A stretch of 64,000 nt of DNA from Glycomyces dulcitolivorans (GTDB lineage Bacteria; Actinomycetota; Actinomycetes; Mycobacteriales; Micromonosporaceae). Both the position numbers and the translations under genes were made by a program. The DNA lies in contig NZ_QFRW01000096.1 of NCBI RefSeq assembly GCF_003265355.1, forward strand, positions 1 to 64,000. The letters are read 5' to 3'. Of this stretch, positions 44,011 to 52,590 are shown piece by piece (within the stretch, counting starts at the first letter, position 1; the number at the start of each line of letters is the position of its first letter). The notes under the pieces are model-generated. The model was given only the letters and a program-made list of their open reading frames with translations, searched no databases and had not been told where the DNA came from.

Positions 44011-44898
44011 ATGTCAGCAGCCGCAGCGGCACCCATGAGAGCCGCGACCGAAGAGCCCATGACCGCGTCCACACGTGCGGGCGCCGTCGTCCAGTACTAC
44101 ATCTCCAGCCAGGTCGACGCGCTCAACCGCGCGATCGCGGCCACCGAACGGCACGCGCCCGGCTCCGCCGGAGGCGTCCGCGCCGTGATCCACCGTCTGC
44201 GCACGGCGATCCGCGGCTACGAGCACCTCTTCGCCGAGACCCCGCACGGGGGCCCGCAGCTCGACCAGCTGCTGGCGGCGCTCAAGCACACCGAGGACCT
44301 CGAACGCCTCCGCGTCCACTTCGCCGACCGCTTCGACCAGCTCGGCCTCACGGTCGCCGAGTACCCGAAATGGTATGGCGCCCTTGACGAGGAGGTCCGC
44401 GAGTCCTACCGGCAGATCGAACGGGTGCATTCGCAGGCGTGGGTCGCGGCCCTGCTCGGGCAGGTCCGGATGTTCGCCGAGCACGCGCGGTTCACCCGCG
44501 ACGGCGACAAGCCCGCGTCCTCGCTCATGGCGGTCCTCTCCAAGTCGAAGATCCACCTGCTCGACACGTACGCGAAGATGAGCCACGCGACGGACCTCGT
44601 CGCCGCCCGCGACCAGATGCGGATCGCGGCCCGGGAGACGCACTTCCTCGCCGAGGCCGCCGAACCCGCGCTCGGCCGCGCCGCCGACGAGATCATCGCG
44701 CCCGTGTCCGATCTGGGCCATCTCCTGGTCCAGTACCGGCAGGCCGTGGTCGCCCGCAACTGGCTCCTGCGGCTCCCGGGCGCCGACCGCGCCGACCGGC
44801 TCTCCGCGAGCCTCGCGGACCTGGAGAAGGAGCACCTGCGCCAGCTCGGCGAGCAGATCGACGCCGCGACGGCAGACATGTCGGAGCGCTGGCAGTAG
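44011..44898 (+). CDS. CHAD-domain protein
   Basis: 295 aa from ATG 44011 with a GGAGGAG site. An almost wholly helical CHAD domain, with the basic motif VIHRLRTAIRGYEHLF and further conserved His/Arg/Lys on later helices (RLRVHFADRF, SKSKIHLLDTY). CHAD domains bind inorganic polyphosphate and phosphorylated ligands and are often associated with polyphosphate granules. It stands alone, without the CYTH/triphosphatase domain frequently fused to it. Confidence 0.85.
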   Translation: MSAAAAAPMRAATEEPMTASTRAGAVVQYYISSQVDALNRAIAATERHAPGSAGGVRAVIHRLRTAIRGYEHLFAETPHGGPQLDQLLAALKHTEDLERLRVHFADRFDQLGLTVAEYPKWYGALDEEVRESYRQIERVHSQAWVAALLGQVRMFAEHARFTRDGDKPASSLMAVLSKSKIHLLDTYAKMSHATDLVAARDQMRIAARETHFLAEAAEPALGRAADEIIAPVSDLGHLLVQYRQAVVARNWLLRLPGADRADRLSASLADLEKEHLRQLGEQIDAATADMSERWQ

Positions 44899-44908
44899 AA
44901 GAAAAGCG

Positions 44909-44940
44909 AACGGCGGGCACCCAGATGGGCGCCCGCCGTT
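44909..44940. terminator. Terminator between convergent genes
   Basis: A 10-bp stem, AACGGCGGGC / GCCCGCCGTT, with a 12-base loop, 10 bases after the CHAD gene stop. Confidence 0.7.
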
Positions 44941-44952
44941 GTCGTGTCTTGA

Positions 44953-46596
44953 CTACCCGCGCATGATCGCCGCGAGGTTGTCCAGGCCCATCGGACCCAG
45001 CTTCAGCGCCGCGGTGTGCCACGCCTTCAGGTCGAAGTCCGCGCCGCCCGCGGCCTTCGCCTCGTCGCGGGCCGCGACCCACGCGCGCTCGCCGAGCTTG
45101 TAGCAGATCGCCTGCGCCGGCCAGCCCGCGTAGCGCACGATCTCGGGCCGGGCCCGGTGGAGCGGGACGCGGCCGCGGGTGTGGAGCACGTCGAGCGCGA
45201 CGTCGAAGGTCCACTCCTTGCCGTGGCGCTTCGCCTCGGCCTCCGGCAGCGGGTAGCCGAGGTGCCAGCCGATGTCGATGACCACGCGCGCCGCCCGCAT
45301 CGCCGAACCGCCGAGCATGCCCAGGCGCGAGCCGGTGTCGGTGAACCAGCCGAGCTCGTCGCACAGCCGTTCGGCGTACAGCGCCCAGCCCTCCGAATGC
45401 CCGGACACGTTGCCGAAGACCCGCGTGAAGCGCGACAGCCGCTCGCCGGCGATGCGGGTCTGGCCGACCTGGAGGTGGTGGCCGGGGACGCCCTCGTGGA
45501 ACAGGGTCGTCAGCTCGTCCCAGATCCCGAACTTCTCGCCTTCGGCGACGGGCCACCAGGTGCGGCCCGGCCGGGACAGGTCCTCGCTGGGGCCGGTGTA
45601 GTACGGCGCGCCCGAAGAGGACCCGTGCACGAGCTGCACGTCGAGGTCCATCAGCCGCGGGTCGATGTCGAAGTGGACGCCGTTCAGGGCGTCGAGCGCG
45701 GTCCGGTGCTTCTCCTCCAGCCAGGCGAGGAACGCCTCGTGGGTGTCGAGCGACCGGGTCGCGTTCAGGTGCGCGGTGACCTCGTCGAGACTCGCCCCGG
45801 GGAGGATCTGCGCGGCCTCGGCGGCCATCTCCTCCTCGATGCGGTGCAGCTCCTCCCAGCCCCACGCGTAGGCGTCGCGCGGGTCGAGGCGCTGCCCGAG
45901 CGTGTACCGGGCGGCGAGCAGGTACCGCTCCTCGCCGACGCCGTCGTGCTCGACGGCGTGCGGCAGGTACTCGCGCTCCAGGTACTCGGCGGCCGTGAGG
46001 AATCCGGCGTAGGCGGCCTCGGCGGCCTGCCGCAGCTCCTGCGCCAGCGGGCCGTCGCCGTAGGCCGTGAGGTGCTTGTCGAACACGCGGGCCTCGACGG
46101 TGCGCCGTGCCTGCTTCGCGCCTTCGACCGCCTGGCGGACTGCCACGGTCTGGCCCGCTTCGATCCCGGCGTCCATGGTCCGGCGCCAGGTCCCGAGCAT
46201 CTCGGGGACGGCGGCCATGCGCGCGGCGTTGAGGCGCCAGTCGTCCTCGGTCTCGCGCGGCGCGACCGAGACGTAGCTGACCACGTTCTGGAGGATCCCG
46301 AACGGGACCATGAGCGCCCGGCGCCACTCCCCGGCCTCGTGCCGGTCGACGAGCACGGCGAGGCGCTCGGCCATGTGGCGGCGGGCCAGGTCGTCGTCCG
46401 GGCCGGTCGATTCGAGGGCGTTCAGCTTCGCGAGCGTGTCGCGCTCAAGCTTCCCGCGTTCGGCTTCGGCGTCGGGGCCGAAGTCGGTGGCGACGCCGAA
46501 GTCGCCCTTGACGCCGACGGCGCCGGCCCACATCGGGCTCAGGCGCGCGAAGGCGTCGATGTACTCGTCGGCGAGCGCGAAGATCGGGGTCGTCAC
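44953..46596 (-). CDS. DUF885-family metallopeptidase-like protein, copy 2
   Basis: 547 aa, GTG start. It has the zinc-site pattern of DUF885/M32-like peptidases: LFHEGVPGHHLQ with downstream Glu in HSEGWALYAERL, plus ARRHM and RYAGWPAQAICYKLGE motifs. No signal peptide, so cytoplasmic. It is a close paralogue of the gene just upstream (46601) along its whole length, an evident tandem duplication. The two are separated by four bases and probably cotranscribed. Substrate unknown. Confidence 0.86.
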   Translation of the reverse strand: MTTPIFALADEYIDAFARLSPMWAGAVGVKGDFGVATDFGPDAEAERGKLERDTLAKLNALESTGPDDDLARRHMAERLAVLVDRHEAGEWRRALMVPFGILQNVVSYVSVAPRETEDDWRLNAARMAAVPEMLGTWRRTMDAGIEAGQTVAVRQAVEGAKQARRTVEARVFDKHLTAYGDGPLAQELRQAAEAAYAGFLTAAEYLEREYLPHAVEHDGVGEERYLLAARYTLGQRLDPRDAYAWGWEELHRIEEEMAAEAAQILPGASLDEVTAHLNATRSLDTHEAFLAWLEEKHRTALDALNGVHFDIDPRLMDLDVQLVHGSSSGAPYYTGPSEDLSRPGRTWWPVAEGEKFGIWDELTTLFHEGVPGHHLQVGQTRIAGERLSRFTRVFGNVSGHSEGWALYAERLCDELGWFTDTGSRLGMLGGSAMRAARVVIDIGWHLGYPLPEAEAKRHGKEWTFDVALDVLHTRGRVPLHRARPEIVRYAGWPAQAICYKLGERAWVAARDEAKAAGGADFDLKAWHTAALKLGPMGLDNLAAIMRG

Positions 46597-46600
46597 GGCC

Positions 46601-48247
46601 TCACACCCCCCGCAGGGTGGACGCGAGGTTGTCGAGCCCGATGGGGCCCAGGTTCAGGGCCGCGGTGTGCCACGCCTTCAGGTCGAACTTCGCACCGGCG
46701 GCGGCCTTCGCCTCGTCGCGGGCGGCGACCCACGCGCGTTCGCCGAGCTTGTAGCAGATCGCCTGGGCCGGCCAGCCCGCGTAGCGGACGATCTCCGGGT
46801 AGGCGCGGTGCTCGGCGATGCGGCCGCGGCTGGTGAGCACGTCGAGGGCGACGTCGAAGTTCCACCGCTCGCCGTGGAGCTTCGCCTCGGCGGCGGGCAG
46901 CGGCAGGTCGAGGTGCCAGCCGACGTCGATGACGACGCGGGCGGCGCGCAGCGCGGAGCCCTTGAGCATGCCGAGGCGGGTGCCCTTCTCGGTGAACCAG
47001 CCGAGGTCGTCGGAGAGCCGCTCGGCGTACAGGGCCCAGCCTTCGGCGTGGCCGGAGACGCTGCCGAAGACCTTGGCGTAGCGGGAGATGCCGTCCCCGG
47101 CGACCTTCGACTGGCCGATCTGAAGGTGGTGTCCGGGCACGCCCTCGTGGAAGACGGTGGTCAGCTCGCCCCAGGTGCGGAAGCGCTCGCGGTCGGCGAC
47201 GGGCCACCAGGTGCGGCCGGGGCGGGACAGGTCCTCGCTGGGGCCGGAGTAGTAGGCCGACCCGGCGGAGGAGCCGGTCACGAGCTGCACGTCGAGGTTC
47301 ATGAGCTGCGGGTCGATGTCGAAGTGGACGCCGTTGAGGGCCTCCAGCGCGCCGCGGTGCTTGGCCTGGAGCCAGTCGAGGTACTCCTCGGGGGTGTCGA
47401 CGGCCTCGGTCGCGTCGAGGTGCGCGATGACCTCGTCGAGGCTCGCCCCGGGGAGGATCTTGGCGGCCTCGGCGGTCATCTCGTCCTCGATGCGGTGCAG
47501 CTCGTCCCACGCCCACGCGTAGGCGTCGTGCGGGTCGAGGTCCGCGCCGAGGGTGGACCGGGCGGCGAGCAGGTAGCGCTCCTCGCCGACGCCGTCTTCG
47601 GCGACGGCGTGCTGCGCGTAGGTGTGCTCCAGGTAGTCGGCGGCGGCGGCGAACGCGGCGTACGCGCCTTCGGCGGCGTCGCGGAGGTCCCCGGCCTGGG
47701 CGCCGTCCCCGTAGGCCTTGAGGTGCTTGTCGAACACGCGGGACTCGGCGTTGCGGCGGGCCTGCTTGGCGCCTTCGACGGCCTGGCGGACTGCCACGGT
47801 CTGGCCGGCTTCGATCCCGGCGTTCATGGTCTGGCGCCAGGTCGCGAGCATCTCGGGGATGGCGCGCATGCGCGCGACGTTGAGGCGCCAGTCGTTCTCG
47901 GTCTCGCGGGACGTCAGGTCGATGTACCCGGTGAGGCTCTGGAGCAGGCCGTAGGGGACGCGCAGGGCGCGGCGCCATTCGCCGGCGTCGTGGCGGTCGA
48001 CGGAGACCTGGAGGCGCTCGGCCATGTGGAGCCGGGCGAGGTCGTCGGCGGGGCCGGTGGATTCGAGGGCGTTCAGTGTCGCGAGGGTGTCGCGGTCGAG
48101 CTTCGCGCGGGCTTCGACGGCCTCGGGCCCGAAGTCGGTGGCGACGCCGAAGTCGCCCTTGATGCCGACGGCGCCGGCGAACATGGGGTCGAGCTGCGCG
48201 TACGAGGTGATGTACTCGTCGGCGAGAGCGAAAATCGGTGAGGTCAT
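46601..48247 (-). CDS. DUF885-family metallopeptidase-like protein, copy 1
   Basis: 548 aa from ATG 48247; ATG 48253 is in frame two codons upstream, but TAAGCT 7 bases before 48247 fits a leaderless start. The same motifs are intact (VFHEGVPGHHLQ, HAEGWALYAERL). It differs from copy 2 mainly in the N-terminal third and surface residues. No signal peptide. Confidence 0.86.
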   Translation of the reverse strand: MTSPIFALADEYITSYAQLDPMFAGAVGIKGDFGVATDFGPEAVEARAKLDRDTLATLNALESTGPADDLARLHMAERLQVSVDRHDAGEWRRALRVPYGLLQSLTGYIDLTSRETENDWRLNVARMRAIPEMLATWRQTMNAGIEAGQTVAVRQAVEGAKQARRNAESRVFDKHLKAYGDGAQAGDLRDAAEGAYAAFAAAADYLEHTYAQHAVAEDGVGEERYLLAARSTLGADLDPHDAYAWAWDELHRIEDEMTAEAAKILPGASLDEVIAHLDATEAVDTPEEYLDWLQAKHRGALEALNGVHFDIDPQLMNLDVQLVTGSSAGSAYYSGPSEDLSRPGRTWWPVADRERFRTWGELTTVFHEGVPGHHLQIGQSKVAGDGISRYAKVFGSVSGHAEGWALYAERLSDDLGWFTEKGTRLGMLKGSALRAARVVIDVGWHLDLPLPAAEAKLHGERWNFDVALDVLTSRGRIAEHRAYPEIVRYAGWPAQAICYKLGERAWVAARDEAKAAAGAKFDLKAWHTAALNLGPIGLDNLASTLRGV

Positions 48248-48297
48248 GCGCATCAGCTTACCGCCCGGCTAGGAAGCGTTTGTTTCAAGATCCGCGG

Positions 48298-48789
48298 TCA
48301 CCGTGACCTGGTCGAGACCACCACTGCCCCGACGAGCGCTGACAGGAGGAGCAGCGACAGCACCTCGAACGGAAGAACCCATTCCGCGAAGACCGCCTCC
48401 CCCATGGCGGCCGCGTCGCCGACGGAGCGCACTTCGGCCTTCGTCCACCCGAACGCCCCGACCATGACGGCGGCGAGCCCGAGCCCGACGCCGCCCGCGA
48501 TGAGTCCCCCGGGCCAGCGCACCCGGTCGATGTCCTCCGACCTATCGGTCGGCGCCTTCGTGAGCATGGTCGCGAACAGCAGCAGCACGACGATCGCGCC
48601 GACGTAGACGAGGACGAGCACCCACGCGAGGAACTCGGCGGCGAGCACGAGCGCGGCTCCGGCGATCCCGGCGAACGCGACGGCGAGCCACAGCCCGGCC
48701 CGCACGATCCGGTCGGTCCTGACCACGGCGAGGCCGGCGCCGAGCGCGAGGATCCCGAACGCGGCGAGCAGCACGTCGGCGAGCGTCAC
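48298..48789 (-). CDS. nuoJ: NADH-quinone oxidoreductase subunit J (orphan)
   Basis: 163 aa from GTG 48789, with five membrane helices. The conserved third-helix region of NuoJ ([25 protein letters not shown]) is present. It is shorter than many NuoJ proteins (about 170-270 aa). It overlaps nuoI by four bases. The usual next gene, nuoK, and all other subunits are absent from this locus. Confidence 0.85.
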   Translation of the reverse strand: MTLADVLLAAFGILALGAGLAVVRTDRIVRAGLWLAVAFAGIAGAALVLAAEFLAWVLVLVYVGAIVVLLLFATMLTKAPTDRSEDIDRVRWPGGLIAGGVGLGLAAVMVGAFGWTKAEVRSVGDAAAMGEAVFAEWVLPFEVLSLLLLSALVGAVVVSTRSR

Positions 48790-49256
48790 GCGTCCTCCTC
48801 CTCCTCTTTGGGGAGTTTCGAGGGCGGCACGTGCTCCAGCCACTCCCCCAGGTGCTGCTTGTCGTGGAGGAGGTTGCGGATGTCGCCTTCGGCGTAGGCG
48901 AAGTCGGGGGCCCAGAAGAGGGCGTCGAAGGGGCACACGTCGACGCAGATCCCGCAGTACATGCACAGGGAGAAGTCGATGTCGAAGCGGTCGAGGACGT
49001 TGACCTGGCGGGGGCGGGCAGCTCCCTCCACTTCGACCGTCTCCTTGTGGGAGTCGATGTAGATGCACCAGTCGGGGCATTCGCGGGCGCAGAGCATGCA
49101 GGAGGTGCAGTTGCCCTCGTGGAGGGCGATGACGCCCCTGGTGCGTTCGGGGAGTTCGGGTTCGTTCTCGGGGTACTGGCTGGTGACGGCACGGCGCGTT
49201 GCGGTCCGCGCGGTCGCGGCGAGACCGCTGACCAGACCGCTCCCGGGAAGCCTCAT
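48786..49256 (-). CDS. nuoI: NADH-quinone oxidoreductase subunit I (orphan)
   Basis: 156 aa. Two 4Fe-4S motifs: [12 protein letters not shown] and [12 protein letters not shown], the N6a/N6b pattern of complex I subunit I, within conserved surroundings ([23 protein letters not shown]). It would pass electrons towards the quinone. It is found only with nuoJ here, between DUF885 genes and a sortase pair. Confidence 0.9.
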   Translation of the reverse strand: MRLPGSGLVSGLAATARTATRRAVTSQYPENEPELPERTRGVIALHEGNCTSCMLCARECPDWCIYIDSHKETVEVEGAARPRQVNVLDRFDIDFSLCMYCGICVDVCPFDALFWAPDFAYAEGDIRNLLHDKQHLGEWLEHVPPSKLPKEEEEDA

Positions 49257-49455
49257 GTCCTCAGCTTGTCAGATGACACCGCTGGAATCCAGCCCCGACA
49301 AGCGGTTCGGCATATCGGGCTGTCCGATTCCCGACGCTTCGGGCCGCGGCCCGTTTTCCGATGAAAGCCCCTGCACTCGCGTTGCCAGCCATTACCGTGA
49401 GCAGTTGACACGTCACGTCTTACCGGGTCGGTCCCGGTGACGATCGGGAGGAACC

Positions 49456-49938
49456 GTGCCCATGCGAATGACGCAGCCCATCCGGGGGATGCTCGCGGCG
49501 ATCGCGCTCAGCGCCGCGGTCGTGCTGTCCAGCGCCGCTCCGGCGAACGCGGCCATCACCATCACGCTCTCGCAGACGACGGGTACGGAGGGAACGCTGG
49601 TCGGGGTCATGGCCTCGAACTGCGACCAGGACGCCACCGGCGACGTCGAGGGCACGAACGTCAGCTTCAAGCTGCCCAAGAACAACAACAATGCCACCGG
49701 GACCTTCACCGTCTCCAACGATATGAAACCCGGGTCCTACACGATCTCGGTGACCTGCGGTTCGGATACCGCCACCGCGAAGTTCACGGTGACCTCGGGG
49801 ACGGCTCCGGCGACCGGCGGCGGCTCGACCGCTTCCGATGCGGCCGCGATCGCCCTGTGGTCGGGCGCGGGCATCGTCCTCGCGGCGGCGGCGGGCATGT
49901 GGCTCCTGAAGCGCCGCAGCGGCGTGACGACCGCCTAA
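49456..49938 (+). CDS. Cell-wall surface protein, probable sortase substrate
   Basis: 160 aa from GTG 49456 (GGGAGGA just upstream; ATG 49462 also possible). Signal peptide ending PANA, a small beta-rich domain with two Cys (ASNCDQD and VTCGSD, likely disulfide), then APATGGG, a hydrophobic helix (~130-150) and a short basic tail (KRRSGVTTA). That is the architecture of a sortase sorting signal with a variant motif. The adjacent gene, starting on the next base, is a class F-like sortase. Confidence 0.78.
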   Translation: MPMRMTQPIRGMLAAIALSAAVVLSSAAPANAAITITLSQTTGTEGTLVGVMASNCDQDATGDVEGTNVSFKLPKNNNNATGTFTVSNDMKPGSYTISVTCGSDTATAKFTVTSGTAPATGGGSTASDAAAIALWSGAGIVLAAAAGMWLLKRRSGVTTA

Positions 49939-50688
49939 ATGGACGTATCGGATTCTGAGAAACAGCTTGAGAGGCCCAGCCACCGGCCGGAACCAGCGTT
50001 CCGGCCGGTGGCCGCTGTGGTCCTCTCAATGCTCCTGGCAGGAGGCCTCGGCCTGATGCTGGGAAGCGTCACGCCCGTCCCGTCCCTCCACTGGCCCGAG
50101 TTCGGCAGCCCCTTCAAGGACGACCCCTTCCTCATCGCCGACCCCGCCGGCGGCGACTGGCTCGACCGCTCCGAGCCGACCCGCGTCGACATCGACCGCC
50201 TCGACGTCCACGCGCCTCTGGTCGCGCTCGGCCTGGACTACAGGGGCAACTTCGAGGTCCCCAAGATGTGGCGCCCGCACGAGGCCGGCTGGTTCGAGCC
50301 GGGCCCGACCCCGGGCGAGTTCGGGCCGACGGTCCTGATGGGCCATGTGGACACCGAACGCAGCGGTCCGGCCGTCTTCTACGCCGTGAAGCGCCTCAAG
50401 GAGGGCGACGAAATCGAGCTCACGCGCGAGGACGGCATGGTAGTGGTCTACGAGGTCACCGAGGTCGAGTCCTATCCGAAGAAGCGCCTCCCGTACGAGG
50501 ACATCTTCGGCGTCGAGCCCGAACCGGTCCTCCGCCTGATCACCTGCGGCGGCGAATTCGACCGCGAGTCCGGCGACTACACCGAGAACGTGGTCGTCTT
50601 CGCCGCCTACACCGGCCACCACCAGGCGACCGAAAAGGACCTCGCCCGCCCCCTCAACGGCAGGGACGCCTTCAAAGACCGCGACTAA
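49939..50688 (+). CDS. Class F-like sortase
   Basis: 249 aa with one N-terminal helix (~25-47). Catalytic His136 (MGHVDT), Cys203 (LRLITCGGEFD) and Arg in the strand after it. The GHVD...LITCGGEFD...Y.ENVVVFA pattern is that of actinobacterial class F sortases, transpeptidases that attach sorted proteins to the wall. Its ATG follows the stop of the substrate-like gene directly (TAAATG), implying coupled translation. Its last four bases overlap the convergent gene. Confidence 0.88.
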   Translation: MDVSDSEKQLERPSHRPEPAFRPVAAVVLSMLLAGGLGLMLGSVTPVPSLHWPEFGSPFKDDPFLIADPAGGDWLDRSEPTRVDIDRLDVHAPLVALGLDYRGNFEVPKMWRPHEAGWFEPGPTPGEFGPTVLMGHVDTERSGPAVFYAVKRLKEGDEIELTREDGMVVVYEVTEVESYPKKRLPYEDIFGVEPEPVLRLITCGGEFDRESGDYTENVVVFAAYTGHHQATEKDLARPLNGRDAFKDRD

Positions 50689-51026
50689 CGCGCGATCAAC
50701 CTGGCATCGGCCTCGATGCCCGGACTGAGCCGGTCGCCCCTCCAGGCGGCCTGCCATATGGTCGGGGAGGCGGCCGGCTCGGTGAAGAACGCGACCAGCG
50801 AAGGCTCCCTTCCGAATCCCTCGCTGTAGCGGATGCGGTGCAGCGTCAGCTCCGCAGTGGACCTCTCGACGAGGAACCGGACCTTGGCCCCCATGCCGAT
50901 ACCACGGGTGAACTCTCCCAGGTAAAGCCACGGGTACTCGACCATCGCGGCGGTCCAGACGACGCGGTCGGGGGTCGGCCTCGGCGAAGGGGGCGTGTCG
51001 ACGAGGGCTATGGTCAGAAGTGCCAT
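50685..51026 (-). CDS. Hypothetical protein, 113 aa
   Basis: Not recognised. Start ATG with GAGAGGTGA 8 bases upstream. Soluble mixed alpha/beta protein without Cys or signal peptide; the C-terminal half (REPSLVAFFTEPAASPTIWQAAWRGDRL) looks like a conserved core. It diverges from the XRE regulator and could be part of its control region, as small genes near XRE-DUF5753/DUF397 pairs often are. Confidence 0.55.
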   Translation of the reverse strand: MALLTIALVDTPPSPRPTPDRVVWTAAMVEYPWLYLGEFTRGIGMGAKVRFLVERSTAELTLHRIRYSEGFGREPSLVAFFTEPAASPTIWQAAWRGDRLSPGIEADARLIAR

Positions 51027-51315
51027 GAGAGTTCACCTCTCTTGGGGTAGGCGGCCTGCTGGCTTCTCGCCAAAGATCTTCCAGTGGGCCGCCGCCTGTG
51101 CGACCTATGCGGTTGTGCAAGTGGGCGATGGCCCTCGAAACGGCCCGCGCCTTCGGTCTACGACTCCGAAGGAGCGGGCCGAGGTCGTGCATCGGCTGCA
51201 CCGCCCGGTCCCCCACGTCGACCGGCCGGCCTGCGAGTCAGCAGCGTTCGCGTTCGACCTGATGCGAAGTCTGCGGCTTTTCGCCCGTGATCCATATCAT
51301 ACATGCAACCAAATC

Positions 51316-51384
51316 GTTATGCAACTTGCATGAGACCCGATTGTGTGACTGATCTTTGCCTAAACGCGGTCTGCATGAAATACT
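51316..51384 (+). promoter_or_regulatory. Promoter and palindrome before the XRE regulator
   Basis: TTGCCT (51356-51361) and AATACT (51379-51384) are 17 bases apart; transcription would start at or next to the ATG at 51391, so the mRNA is likely leaderless. Upstream, ATGCAACTTGCAT (51319-51331) is a near-perfect palindrome and a likely regulator site. The remaining gene-free stretch 51027-51315 shows nothing else convincing. Confidence 0.6.
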
Positions 51385-51390
51385 CAGCCC

Positions 51391-52236
51391 ATGTACGAGC
51401 TGCGCAGCCCAACAGTCAAGCGCCGCCGCATCGCCAAGGAGCTCACCGCCCTTCGGGAACAGGCAGGGCTGACTCGCAGTGCAGCGGCGAAGGCCCTCGA
51501 CATGAGCCCGGGCAATCTGGGGCGCATCGAGAACCGCGAGATCACCGCGAGACCGGTGGTGGTCCGTGCCGCCCTGGCCCTCTATGGAGTGACGGGCGAG
51601 CAGGCGGAAGCGCTGATCGAGCTTGCACGAGGGGCGACCGAACGCGGCTGGTGGCAGAAGTTCAGCGTCATTCCCGACTGGTTCGGCTTCTACGTCGGCC
51701 TCGAAGAAGCGGCGGTCTCGATCGAGACCTACGAGTCCGAGGCGGTTCCGGGCCTCTTCCAGACCGCGGACTACGCCCGGGAGCTCTTCCGCTTGACGAC
51801 CCATGACGCCGAGATCGAACAGAAGGTCGATGCCCGGCTCCAGCGCCAGAAAATCCTGACCCGCGAGAACCCGGTGCGGATCTCAGCAGTGATCAACGAG
51901 GCCGTCCTGCTGCGCCCGGTGGGGTCGCGATCGCAGTTCCGCACCCAGCTCCAGCACTTGCTCGAACTGTCCGAGCTCCCGAACATCACCTTGCAGATCC
52001 TGCCGTTCTCGGTCGGCGGACATCCAGCGATGTCAGAACCGTTCACGCTCTTGAATTTCCCCGACCCTACGGAGGGTCCGGTCGTCTATCTCGACGGTTA
52101 CATTCAAGGGCAGGTCCTGGAAGAACAAGAAGATGTAAGCGTTTACCAGAACGCCTTCGATCGCCTGGAAACACTCGCGGATTCCACCTCCGAGACCCGT
52201 GCAAAAGTGAGCCAAGTCATGGCTAAGCTTTACTGA
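51391..52236 (+). CDS. XRE-family regulator with DUF5753 domain
   Basis: 281 aa. N-terminal helix-turn-helix (~10-70; LREQAGLTRSAAAKALDMSPGNLGRIE) and C-terminal DUF5753 domain (~100-275; YESEAVPGLFQTADYARELF, LQILPFSVGGHPAM). These regulators, numerous in Streptomyces and relatives, are usually paired with a DUF397 protein, as here (30 bases downstream). They modulate development and antibiotic production. Probably leaderless and self-regulated through the upstream palindrome. Confidence 0.92.
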   Translation: MYELRSPTVKRRRIAKELTALREQAGLTRSAAAKALDMSPGNLGRIENREITARPVVVRAALALYGVTGEQAEALIELARGATERGWWQKFSVIPDWFGFYVGLEEAAVSIETYESEAVPGLFQTADYARELFRLTTHDAEIEQKVDARLQRQKILTRENPVRISAVINEAVLLRPVGSRSQFRTQLQHLLELSELPNITLQILPFSVGGHPAMSEPFTLLNFPDPTEGPVVYLDGYIQGQVLEEQEDVSVYQNAFDRLETLADSTSETRAKVSQVMAKLY

Positions 52237-52266
52237 TCATTGGCTCGGATCTCAAAAAGGTGACAA

Positions 52267-52590
52267 ATGAACGCTCTTGCCTGGCGCAAGTCCAGTCGTA
52301 GTGTCGGCAACGGAAACTGCGTTGAGGTGGCCCCGACCGCGGAGGCAGTCGCGGTCCGGGACTCGAAACTTCCTACCGAAGGCGACTTCCCGCACCTCCT
52401 TCTGGACACCGACACCTGGACCGGCCTCATCACCGCCATCAAGTCCGGCGAAGTGGCGTTAACAGCGCCAAATCAGCGAATTAGAAAGGGCCGCCCATCA
52501 GGCGGCCCTTTCTTATTGTGTTCAGGCGACCACGCGTTCGAAGGCGGCCTTGGTTTCTGCGAAGACCTCTGCGCCCGGGCGGGCCCATAG
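52267..52590 (+). CDS. DUF397 protein, stop codon apparently lost
   Basis: Residues 1-62 are a full DUF397 domain (LAWRKSSRS, GNCVEVAP, AVRDSK, WTGLITAIKSGEV), the normal partner of XRE-DUF5753 regulators. Family members stop here. This frame continues 45 codons through an intrinsic terminator (52484-52512) and into the antisense of the next gene. Transcripts ending at the terminator would have no in-frame stop. A TAA is present two bases out of frame at the expected end (CGTTAA, 52457-52462). It may be a frameshifted gene, or its product may depend on nonstop rescue. Confidence 0.75.
   Translation: MNALAWRKSSRSVGNGNCVEVAPTAEAVAVRDSKLPTEGDFPHLLLDTDTWTGLITAIKSGEVALTAPNQRIRKGRPSGGPFLLCSGDHAFEGGLGFCEDLCARAGP
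52484..52512. terminator. Bidirectional intrinsic terminator
   Basis: A 12-bp perfect stem, GAAAGGGCCGCC / GGCGGCCCTTTC, with a CATCA loop and T-rich flanks on both sides. It serves the DUF397 gene and, in the other direction, the sugar-metabolism operon. Confidence 0.85.

Noticed and set aside
46310-48241. 643-aa plus-strand open frame opposite the DUF885 genes
   Set aside because: Shadow frame of GC-rich coding DNA; no motifs, and both DUF885 paralogues are clear on the other strand.
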